Assembly (NCBI GenBank): GCA_943327015.2
Contig: CALPVM020000087.1
Location: forward strand, 1 to 8,558
Length of the DNA: 8,558 nucleotides
Source of the DNA: Akkermansia muciniphila
Lineage (GTDB): Bacteria > Pseudomonadota > Gammaproteobacteria > Burkholderiales > Burkholderiaceae_C
Direction: 5' to 3'
Shown: one piece after another, positions 1 through 5,843 of the stretch
How positions within the stretch are numbered: the first letter of the stretch is position 1
Layout of the letters: each line of letters starts with the position of its first letter
The notes under the pieces: model-generated
What the model saw: the letters and a program-made list of their open reading frames with translations, nothing else
Told to the model about the DNA's origin: nothing
The model's database searches: none
Program-made: the position numbers and the translations under genes

Positions 1-629
1 AATATGCCAAAAACATTTTGATTGGCTTTGCCCGTATGAATGGTCAAACTGTAGGCATAGTGGCAAATCAGCCTTTGGTGCTGGCGGGGTGTCTGGACAT
101 TAAAAGTTCCATCAAAGCAGCGCGGTTTGTGCGCTTTTGCGATGCGTTCAATATACCGGTGATTACCTTTGTTGATGTGCCCGGTTTTATGCCTGGCACA
201 AGCCAAGAGTATGGGGGCATTATCAAACACGGCGCTAAACTGCTGTATGCCTATGCAGAATGCACTGTGCCCAAGATTACAGTGATTACCCGTAAGGCCT
301 ATGGGGGCGCGTATGACGTGATGGCTTCTAAACACCTGCGTGGTGACGTCAATTTTGCTTGGCCAAATGCGGAAATTGCGGTTATGGGTGCCAAGGGTGC
401 GGTAGAAATTATTTTCCGCGAAGATAAGGGTGACCCAGCCAAACTGGCTGCTAAAGAGGCTGAGTACAAAGCGCGTTTTGCTAATCCGTTTGTGGCGGGT
501 GCTCGCGGGTTTATTGACGACGTGATTTTGCCCAGTGAAACCCGTAAGCGTATTTGCCGCTCGTTGGTTATGCTCAAGGACAAGAAGTTGGAAAATCCTT
601 GGCGTAAGCATGGGAATATTCCGCTGTGA
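1..629 (+). CDS. pccB: Propionyl-CoA carboxylase, carboxyltransferase (beta) subunit, 3' part
   Basis: This is the C-terminal 208 residues of a biotin-dependent acyl-CoA carboxyltransferase, a family of about 510 residues; the start lies before the window. The subunit moves the carboxyl group from carboxybiotin (carried on the alpha subunit) to propionyl-CoA, giving methylmalonyl-CoA in the cytoplasm. The frame is open from base 3 and begins inside conserved sequence (YAKN, then GFARMNGQTVGIVANQP). Other family blocks are FVDVPGFMPGTSQEYGG, ITRKAYGGAYDVM, AWPNAEIAVMGAKGAVEI and the C-terminal WRKHGNIPL. The YDVM aspartate (codon 315-317) lies in the region I recall as setting acyl-CoA preference, which fits propionyl-CoA but does not prove it. 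The next coding gene on the same strand is the matching alpha subunit, after an unusual 333-bp gap. The TTG at 18 is an internal leucine, not the start. Confidence 0.95.
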   Translation, partial: YAKNILIGFARMNGQTVGIVANQPLVLAGCLDIKSSIKAARFVRFCDAFNIPVITFVDVPGFMPGTSQEYGGIIKHGAKLLYAYAECTVPKITVITRKAYGGAYDVMASKHLRGDVNFAWPNAEIAVMGAKGAVEIIFREDKGDPAKLAAKEAEYKARFANPFVAGARGFIDDVILPSETRKRICRSLVMLKDKKLENPWRKHGNIPL

Positions 630-657
630 GTAACCTCGCTCCATCGTTTGCTGTTCG

Positions 658-753
658 CTCAGGACGAAGCAGTCCGGGCATTTTGCTCCGTGTCCCCCGG
701 CCTTCGGCCTCCTCCTTTACCTACGCAAAACACCTAGCCAACTCCGTCCTGAG
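658..753. repeat. Inverted repeat, 9-bp arms
   Basis: CTCAGGACG at 658-666 is the exact reverse complement of CGTCCTGAG at 745-753. The stem could extend outward by one G-U and one C-G pair (657/754 and 656/755). The 78-nt interval contains a small GGCC-TTC-GGCC hairpin (699-709). One arm of a second stem (714-720, pairing with 773-779) lies inside this interval and its partner outside, so the two stems cross and could only coexist as a pseudoknot. Confidence 0.6.
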
Positions 754-854
754 TGTCTGGTACGCTGACTACGTAAAGGTAACTCACTTCGTAGCAAGAG
801 GCATGTTGTGCCTGCTGCAGCGAAGTCAAGGAGGAGCCCGCAGAGCGGGGGACA
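691..854. repeat. Long imperfect inverted repeat with hairpin-bearing arms
   Basis: The arm at 691-720 and the reverse complement of 825-854 agree at about 25 of 30 positions. Both begin TGTCCCCCG and both contain TCCTCCTT. The least conserved middle part of each arm still forms its own small hairpin: GGCC-TTC-GGCC at 699-709 and CCCGC-AGA-GCGGG at 837-849. That the loops fold in both arms although their sequence differs suggests structure matters more than sequence, or that two copies of one repeat were inserted in opposite directions. Confidence 0.6.
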
Positions 855-885
855 TGAGCGGAAGCAGGTGCGCCATGCCTCTTGC
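794..885. repeat. Long hairpin with wobble pairs
   Basis: GCAAGAGGCATG (794-805) pairs perfectly with CATGCCTCTTGC (874-885), and CCTGCT (811-816) pairs with AGCAGG (863-868). The five positions between the two helices (806-810 against 869-873) give one mismatch, three G-U type pairs and one G-C pair when read as plus-strand RNA. The result is a 23-position stem with a single mismatch. The 46-nt loop contains a second hairpin, CCCGC-AGA-GCGGG. It has no following T-tract, so it is not a standard intrinsic terminator. Confidence 0.7.
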
Positions 886-922
886 GGGCTCAGAGACAAG
901 GCCAAGAGAGCGGGCTCAGAGA
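884..922. repeat. 13-bp direct repeat, 26-bp spacing
   Basis: GCGGGCTCAGAGA occurs at 884-896 and again, exactly, at 910-922. The first copy begins at the end of the long hairpin. The repeat may be the edge of the element or a short tandem unit that arose by slippage. It ends 40 bp before the pccA start codon. Confidence 0.75.
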
Positions 923-962
923 ACTAACTCAGCCATAACCACCCAATAAGAAAGCACAAACC

Positions 963-3011
963 ATGTTCACCAAAATATTAATTGCCAACCGTGGCGAAAT
1001 CGCCTGCCGCGTGATTACCACCGCCAAGAATATGGGCATCAAAACCGTTGCAGTGTATTCCGAAGCCGATAAAGATGCCCGCCACGTCATGCTGGCCGAT
1101 GAAGCCGTACACATTGGCGCAGCTCCTAGCCGCGAGAGCTATTTGCTGGCCGACAAAATTATTGCCGCTTGCAAACAAACCGGCGCGCAGGCCGTCCACC
1201 CCGGCTATGGCTTTTTGAGCGAAAACGCTGAATTTGCCAAACGGGTGGAAGAAGAGGGCATTACTTTTATTGGCCCCAAACATTACTCCATTGCCGCCAT
1301 GGGCGACAAAATTGAATCGAAAAAATTGGCTGGCTCGGCTGGGGTTAACTGTATTCCGGGTGTCAATGATGCGATTGAATCGCCCGAAAAAGCGGTTCAA
1401 ATTGCGCAAGGAATTGGTTACCCGGTCATGATTAAAGCCAGTGCTGGTGGTGGTGGCAAAGGGCTACGGGTGGCGTTTAACGACAAAGAAGCATTTGAAG
1501 GTTTTACCAGCTGCCGCAACGAAGCGCGCAACAGCTTTGGTGACGACCGAGTGTTTATTGAAAAGTTTGTAGAAGAACCCCGCCATATCGAAATTCAGCT
1601 GATTGGTGACTGTCAAGGCAACGTGTTGTACCTGAACGAGCGCGAATGCTCGATCCAGCGCCGCCACCAAAAAGTGATTGAAGAAGCCCCCAGCCCATTT
1701 ATCAGCGATGCCACCCGCAAGGCTATGGGTGAGCAGGCCGTGGCCTTGGCTAAAGCTGTAAAGTATCAAAGTGCAGGTACGGTCGAGTTTGTGGTGGGTA
1801 AAGACCAGAGTTTTTATTTTTTAGAAATGAACACCCGCTTGCAGGTGGAACATCCTGTTACCGAATGTATCACCGGGTTGGATTTGGTGGAGCTGATGAT
1901 TCGCGTGGCCGCCGGTGAGCCTTTGCCTTTGACCCAGGCAGACGTGCAACGCAACGGCTGGGCTATTGAGTGTCGTATTAACGCCGAAGATCCGTTCCGC
2001 AATTTTCTGCCTTCTACCGGGCGTTTGGTACGCTTTACACCGCCAAAAGCCACGATGTGGCAAGCAGATACCAAACACCTGATGGGGGTGCGCGTGGACA
2101 CCGGTGTGCAGGATGGCGGCGAGATCCCGATGTACTACGATTCCATGATTGCCAAACTTATTGTGCATGGAACTGACCGCTTGGATGCAATTGCCAAAAT
2201 GCGCGAAGCCTTGAATGGCTTTGTGATTCGTGGCGTGAGCAGCAACATCCCGTTTCAGGCTGCCCTGTTGGCCCATCCAAAATTTGTTGCCGGCGACTTT
2301 AATACCGGCTTTATTGCCGAGCATTACAGTCAAGGCTTTGCTGCTGAAGATGTACCGCACGAAGATCCCTCATTCATGCTGGCATTGGCCGCCTTGATTA
2401 GGCGTAAATCGCGCGAACGCGCTACTGCTTTGAGTGGGCAATTGCCTGGCTACACCGTGGATGCGGGTAAAGACTACGTCGTGGTAACTTTGGCTGCAGA
2501 TGGCAAAAACGCCTACACCCAAGTGCACGTAGATGCCTTTGAGGGCGCCAGTGGCTCAGCCTGTGTTCACGTGGGCGAAAAGCGCTACAACATTTCCAGC
2601 AACTCGCGTTTAAACGATATTGCCATTTTTGGTACCGTCAATGATCAGCCATTTACGGCACAGGTGGAACGTGGCACTGCCAAAAACCCACTGGCTCTGC
2701 GCGTGCAGCACAACGGTACCCGAATAGATGTACTAGTGATATCGCCGCGCATGGCTGAGCTGCACGCACTCATGCCCTTTAAAGCTGCACCGGATATGAG
2801 CCGTTTCGTACTATCGCCCATGCCCGGATTATTGGTCGATGTGGCGGTGGTGCCTGGGCAAAAAGTGCAAGCCGGCGAGCGCGTTGCTGTGATTGAAGCC
2901 ATGAAGATGGAAAACGTACTTTTTGCCGCTGCCGATGGTGTGGTGGGCAAAGTGCTTGCCGCCAAGGGTGAAAGCCTCACGGTAGACCAGCCCATTATTG
3001 AATTTGCCTGA
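963..3011 (+). CDS. pccA: Propionyl-CoA carboxylase, biotin carboxylase and carrier (alpha) subunit
   Basis: The protein has 682 residues, the usual length for a PCC alpha subunit. It carboxylates its own biotin using ATP and bicarbonate, then hands the carboxyl group to the beta subunit encoded upstream. The N-terminal biotin carboxylase part (about 1-447) opens with KILIANRGEIACRV, has the glycine-rich ATP lid KASAGGGGKGLRV (158-170) and K237 in RRHQKV. E275, E288, N290 and R292 in FLEMNTRLQVEHPVTE match the metal-binding and catalytic set known from E. coli AccC. A less conserved region (about 450-605) fits the BT domain that docks to the beta subunit. The C-terminal biotin carrier domain (about 614-682) carries EAMKMEN, with K648 as the biotinylated lysine, 34 residues from the end. 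No key residue is missing. The ATG at 963 begins exactly at the conserved N-terminus; upstream there is only a weak purine stretch (AAGAAAG). A methylcrotonyl-CoA or geranyl-CoA carboxylase is less likely given the neighbours. Confidence 0.95.
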   Translation: MFTKILIANRGEIACRVITTAKNMGIKTVAVYSEADKDARHVMLADEAVHIGAAPSRESYLLADKIIAACKQTGAQAVHPGYGFLSENAEFAKRVEEEGITFIGPKHYSIAAMGDKIESKKLAGSAGVNCIPGVNDAIESPEKAVQIAQGIGYPVMIKASAGGGGKGLRVAFNDKEAFEGFTSCRNEARNSFGDDRVFIEKFVEEPRHIEIQLIGDCQGNVLYLNERECSIQRRHQKVIEEAPSPFISDATRKAMGEQAVALAKAVKYQSAGTVEFVVGKDQSFYFLEMNTRLQVEHPVTECITGLDLVELMIRVAAGEPLPLTQADVQRNGWAIECRINAEDPFRNFLPSTGRLVRFTPPKATMWQADTKHLMGVRVDTGVQDGGEIPMYYDSMIAKLIVHGTDRLDAIAKMREALNGFVIRGVSSNIPFQAALLAHPKFVAGDFNTGFIAEHYSQGFAAEDVPHEDPSFMLALAALIRRKSRERATALSGQLPGYTVDAGKDYVVVTLAADGKNAYTQVHVDAFEGASGSACVHVGEKRYNISSNSRLNDIAIFGTVNDQPFTAQVERGTAKNPLALRVQHNGTRIDVLVISPRMAELHALMPFKAAPDMSRFVLSPMPGLLVDVAVVPGQKVQAGERVAVIEAMKMENVLFAAADGVVGKVLAAKGESLTVDQPIIEFA

Positions 3012-3017
3012 AAGGGG
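3011..3017 (+). promoter_or_regulatory. Ribosome binding site of the VOC gene
   Basis: AAAGGGG begins at the last base of the pccA stop codon and ends 6 nt before the ATG at 3024. It supports that start and the co-transcription of this gene with pccA. Confidence 0.6.
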
Positions 3018-3023
3018 TGCAGC

Positions 3024-3500
3024 ATGGAACTACGGCCTTTTTGTGTTTTGGGCATCCAGCAAATTGCCATAGGTGGCATCGACAAAACCAAGCTCCGTAC
3101 CCTGTGGGTCGATATGCTAGGGCTGGAGGTTACCGGCAATTTCAGGAGTGAGCGCGAAAATGTAGATGAGGACATCTGCAGCATGGGCCAAGGTGCTCAC
3201 AAAGTAGAGGTCGATTTAATGCAGCCGCTGGATAGTGATAAAAAACCAGCAGTACACACGACGCCGTTAAACCACGTCGGTTTGTGGATAGACAATCTGC
3301 CAGCTGCAGTAGAGTGGCTAAGCGCTAAAGGAGTACGGTTTGCTCCGGGTGGCATTCGTAAAGGGGCTGCAGGTTTTGATATTTGTTTTTTACACCCCAA
3401 ATCGAACGATGAATTTCCTATTGCCGGCGAGGGCGTTTTAATTGAACTGGTACAGGCGCCGCAGGCTGTGATTGATGCCTTGCGCCCTGTATTACACTGA
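3024..3500 (+). CDS. VOC-fold protein, probable methylmalonyl-CoA epimerase or relative
   Basis: This 158-residue cytoplasmic protein belongs to the vicinal oxygen chelate (glyoxalase/epimerase) superfamily. Two beta-alpha-beta-beta-beta halves can be followed: GIQQIAIGG to VEVDLMQPLD (about 10-70) and LNHVGLWIDNLPAAVEWL to VLIELVQAP (about 82-146). Its place 12 bp after pccA, with a good ribosome binding site, suggests it epimerises the methylmalonyl-CoA made by the carboxylase so that the mutase can use it. H84 and E141 sit where the third and fourth metal ligands of the Propionibacterium shermanii epimerase (H91, E141) are found. The first ligand, a histidine there, is a glutamine here (Q13), and the second falls near E62/D64 instead of a glutamine. 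The fold and context are clear, but the exact reaction is inferred. A glyoxalase or dioxygenase-like role is not excluded. Confidence 0.8.
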   Translation: MELRPFCVLGIQQIAIGGIDKTKLRTLWVDMLGLEVTGNFRSERENVDEDICSMGQGAHKVEVDLMQPLDSDKKPAVHTTPLNHVGLWIDNLPAAVEWLSAKGVRFAPGGIRKGAAGFDICFLHPKSNDEFPIAGEGVLIELVQAPQAVIDALRPVLH

Positions 3501-3529
3501 AGTGCGCTACACTTCGTGCATGCATGCAC
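3499..3529 (+). terminator. Hairpin plus palindrome after the VOC gene, possible terminator or operator
   Basis: GAAGTG (3499-3504) pairs with CACTTC (3510-3515) around a 5-nt loop, starting inside the VOC stop codon. It is followed directly by the perfect 14-bp palindrome GTGCATGCATGCAC (3516-3529). The nearest T-run (GGTTTTT, 3541-3547) is about 12 nt further on, too far for a classical intrinsic terminator. The sequence marks the end of the pcc genes and could end transcription weakly, stabilise the 3' end or bind a regulator of the chemoreceptor gene. I see no clear -35/-10 pair in this gap. Confidence 0.4.
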
Positions 3530-3557
3530 AATGTGTGTTCGGTTTTTGAATGCCACC

Positions 3558-3562
3558 AGGAG
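3558..3562 (+). promoter_or_regulatory. Ribosome binding site that decides the chemoreceptor start
   Basis: AGGAG lies 8 nt before the TTG at 3571, an ideal spacing. The in-frame ATG at 3550 has no Shine-Dalgarno sequence upstream, and using it would place AGGAG inside the coding region. This favours TTG as the start codon. Confidence 0.6.
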
Positions 3563-3570
3563 CTTTTGCG

Positions 3571-5169
3571 TTGAGATTTCGTAGAAATGAGCCTTTAGGT
3601 TTTTGGTGGTTGGGTATAAGCCTGATACGGATCGCCCGTTTTCCAACCAAAATTGCATTGTTTATTGGTATTTTGATAGTTCCTGTTATGGTTACCGGGG
3701 TGTTCTGGTACCAACGTTTGCAGGCTGACTATGCACAAATCGCATCGCACGCAAATGGATCTTTGTTGGTGCAACACCAGCAATTACAAGCGCTTGATTT
3801 TGAGCGAAATGTGGTGCTTATTACTCTGGGTGTTGTAGCCTTTCTTCTGGTGTATTTTGTTGTCAGCTTTTACAAGGGGTTGATGATTGACTTGCGCCGC
3901 ATCAAATACTGCATTAATGAGCTTACGCGCGGTAACTTGCGAGTTATTAGTTCTGTGCGAAGTGAGGACGAAATTGGTGATATTGCGCTTGCCATTCGTG
4001 ACATGATTGCAAGTGTTTCTGACATGGTTACCGCTGTCGGTAGTAATGCAGCTTTGGTTGCGCACGTGGGGCAAAGTTTAAGTAATGGAAGCAAGGATTT
4101 AATTGACCATACCGAGCAGCAAATAGCCAACTTGGAGAATACATCGGCCAGAGTGCACGAGTTGGCATCTACGGTGGAGCAAAACGCGCGTTCGGCAGCT
4201 GAGGTAGATCGGCAAACAGCAAACGTGCGTGATATTGCAGAATCTGGAGCACACTCTATGCAAGCCTCCATAGCGTCAGTTGAGGCCATTCAGCAAAGCG
4301 CCCACCGCATGAATGAGATTATTGGCGTGATTGACGGCCTTGCTTTTCAAACCAATATTCTTGCGCTTAATGCTGCCGTAGAGGCAGCCCGAGCAGGCGA
4401 GTCGGGTCGTGGCTTTGCTGTGGTTGCCAGCGAGGTGCGTTCGCTGGCGCAACGATCTGCCGAAAGTGCACGTGAGATACGTAATCTTATTAAGACATCA
4501 TCCACCCAAGTGGAATTTAGCGTAGAAAAAATAAAAATGGCCGGCGATGGCATGGAGCAGATTTTGGCCGGAATTCGGGCTGTTTCCGGTAGTATTTCCC
4601 ATATTTCAGGGGCTAGTGCAGAGCAGAATAAAGGTATTAAGGAGATTTCCGCGTCTGTCATGGAGTTGGAAGGTATAACCCACCGCAATGCAAAAATGGT
4701 AGATTTGGCATCGCACCAGTCAAATGGTCTGGAGCAGCGTGCAGATTCTTTGACAGCTGCCATTAGCCAGTTCAAGTTAGGGCAGGGCGTTGCCCAAGAG
4801 GCCACTGCGTTGGTTCGGCGGGCGCTTGCTATGCGCAACAATCATGCATCTGTTGAGGCTTTTTGCCGTGCGGTTACCAATTCAGAAAGTGGCTTGCACG
4901 ACCGTGATATGTCCGTATATGTGCTAGATCCGCAAGGTACTTACCTTGCATTTGCTGGCAAGTCTAAAAAAGTGGGTGGTCGTTTGCAAAATGAACCCGG
5001 TCTGGATGGTGTTACGCTTTTGCAAAGCATGTTGAGTCAGGCTGAGGTCGAGGATGGATGGGTTGAATTTGAGCAGACTACCCAGGGTGGTCAGAATCGG
5101 TCCATGATGGCCTATGTGGTGGCTATTGATAATGCCATAGTGGGTTGCAGTATCCGCAAGTCGCTTTAA
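3571..5169 (+). CDS. Methyl-accepting chemotaxis protein with C-terminal Cache-like domain
   Basis: This inner-membrane chemoreceptor signals to CheA/CheW and so to the flagellar motor (or to another Che-type pathway). From the TTG start it has 532 residues; from the ATG at 3550 it would have 539. Order of parts: a basic N-terminus; membrane segment 1 (about 29-47, IALFIGILIVPVMVTGVFWY region); a periplasmic loop of only about 32 residues; membrane segment 2 (about 80-101); a HAMP-like linker; a long helical signalling region with the hairpin tip GLAFQTNILALNAAVEAARA and GRGFAVVASEVRSLAQRSAE (about 256-298); and a C-terminal domain (about 414-532) with DRDMSVYVLDPQGTYLAFAG and DGWVEFE, resembling single-Cache small-molecule sensors. 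EQ pairs such as the one in STVEQNA suggest methylation sites. There is no periplasmic ligand domain, so sensing probably occurs in the C-terminal part, in the cytoplasm. The ligand is unknown. No NWETF-type CheR/CheB tether is seen. The gene ends against the converging polyferredoxin gene. Confidence 0.92.
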   Translation: MRFRRNEPLGFWWLGISLIRIARFPTKIALFIGILIVPVMVTGVFWYQRLQADYAQIASHANGSLLVQHQQLQALDFERNVVLITLGVVAFLLVYFVVSFYKGLMIDLRRIKYCINELTRGNLRVISSVRSEDEIGDIALAIRDMIASVSDMVTAVGSNAALVAHVGQSLSNGSKDLIDHTEQQIANLENTSARVHELASTVEQNARSAAEVDRQTANVRDIAESGAHSMQASIASVEAIQQSAHRMNEIIGVIDGLAFQTNILALNAAVEAARAGESGRGFAVVASEVRSLAQRSAESAREIRNLIKTSSTQVEFSVEKIKMAGDGMEQILAGIRAVSGSISHISGASAEQNKGIKEISASVMELEGITHRNAKMVDLASHQSNGLEQRADSLTAAISQFKLGQGVAQEATALVRRALAMRNNHASVEAFCRAVTNSESGLHDRDMSVYVLDPQGTYLAFAGKSKKVGGRLQNEPGLDGVTLLQSMLSQAEVEDGWVEFEQTTQGGQNRSMMAYVVAIDNAIVGCSIRKSL

Positions 5170-5843
5170 GCGTCTGTGTTGATGGTTTTGCGCTCTTTTG
5201 CCCGAGCCAATGCTGCTTCTATTAGCTTGCGTTTTTTGTCTAGCAGGGTCGGGTCAGTCAGTTGCGAGTGTTCGGCCAGATGCGCTAGTTTGTCTCTAGC
5301 TTTTTCTTCTTGTTGTATTTGATGTGCGTCAGCTTCACGCTTGAGTCGCTGTTGGCGGTTGGCATAACGCTGGCGTGCTTCTGTGGCTTGGGTTGCAGAC
5401 CAGGCATTCCAGCCGGTAGCTTCTTCCGAAATGTTTTCCAGATGAATGCAGTCCACCGGGCAGACTGGAATACACAGTTCACAGCCAGTACAGTATTTTT
5501 CTATCACCGTATGCATACGCTTATTGGTGCCTAGTATGGCATCGGTAGGGCAGGCGTTGATGCACAGTGTGCAGCCTATGCACCAGTTTTCATCTACAAA
5601 GGCCACGGTGCGCGGAGCCTCCCGGCCATAATCGGGGTTCATCGCCAAAACTCCTCTGCCGGTAATGCGTGCTAAACGGGCTATACCCTCTGCGCCGCCG
5701 GGTGGACATTGGTTGATGTTGGCCTCGCCTTGCGATATGGCAGCAGCATAGGCAGCGCAGTCTGGGTAGCCGCAGCGGGTGCATTGGGTTTGCGGCAGAG
5801 CATCCAGTATCTGGGCCGTAAGGTCGGTGAGTGTTGGGTTCAT
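5166..5843 (-). CDS. RnfB-like polyferredoxin (RsxB/RnfB family)
   Basis: This 225-residue protein should bind three [4Fe-4S] clusters. Residues 21-46 (CTRCGYPDC, then NQCPPGG) form the CxxCx4C...C cluster domain typical of RnfB. Two ferredoxin motifs follow: C88, C91, C94, C98 (CIGCTLCINACP) and C118, C121, C124, C128 (CTGCELCIPVCP). The last ~85 residues are rich in Arg, Lys, Gln and Glu and look helical or coiled, a longer tail than in E. coli RsxB. The N-terminal hydrophobic anchor of true RnfB is missing and no other rnf gene is in view, so it is probably a soluble electron-transfer protein and not part of a full Rnf pump; its partners are unknown. Its ATG overlaps the phaZ stop codon (ATGA) with no clear ribosome binding site, pointing to translational coupling. 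Its stop codon overlaps that of the converging chemoreceptor gene. Confidence 0.85.
   Translation of the reverse strand: MNPTLTDLTAQILDALPQTQCTRCGYPDCAAYAAAISQGEANINQCPPGGAEGIARLARITGRGVLAMNPDYGREAPRTVAFVDENWCIGCTLCINACPTDAILGTNKRMHTVIEKYCTGCELCIPVCPVDCIHLENISEEATGWNAWSATQATEARQRYANRQQRLKREADAHQIQQEEKARDKLAHLAEHSQLTDPTLLDKKRKLIEAALARAKERKTINTDA

Larger units (their letters stand above)
630..962. repeat. Structured non-coding block between pccB and pccA, probable intergenic repeat element
   Basis: These 333 bp separate two subunits of one enzyme complex and hold no convincing gene. They are packed with inverted repeats: CTCAGGACG (658-666) with CGTCCTGAG (745-753); CCTTTAC (714-720) with GTAAAGG (773-779), which crosses the first pair; a long hairpin, 794-816 with 863-885; and a pair of 30-nt inverted arms, 691-720 and 825-854, that match at about 25 of 30 positions, each arm holding its own small hairpin. 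A 13-bp direct repeat closes the block. This density of nested symmetry is typical of mobile or dispersed intergenic repeat elements (REP/BIME or MITE-like), and I infer it is one. It may be transcribed within the pcc mRNA and affect its processing or the ratio of the subunits. No flanking target-site duplication was recognised. Confidence 0.6.

Noticed and set aside
794..885. Intrinsic terminator between pccB and pccA
   Set aside because: The hairpin is long but has no following T-tract, and ending transcription here would cut off the alpha subunit.
717..905. Minus-strand open frame of 62 codons in the pccB-pccA gap
   Set aside because: It covers the same hairpins, has no family features and reads like translated repeat sequence.
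626..949. Open frame of 107 codons starting at a GTG that overlaps the pccB stop codon
   Set aside because: It runs straight through the nested inverted repeats, has no recognisable domain, is rich in Arg and Ser as repeat DNA often is, and has no ribosome binding site apart from coding sequence of pccB.
630..962. CRISPR array or tandem-repeat array
   Set aside because: There are only two copies of one 13-bp direct repeat; the rest is inverted symmetry with no regular repeat-spacer pattern.
1821..2360. Antisense open frame of 179 codons within pccA (similar ones at 978-1409 and 2645-3184)
   Set aside because: pccA is conserved along its full length in its own frame; the antisense frames have no domains and are shadows of its codon use.
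5166..5843. Genuine RnfB subunit of a membrane Rnf complex
   Set aside because: It lacks the N-terminal membrane anchor and no rnfA, C, D, G or E gene lies next to it; only the family resemblance is kept.
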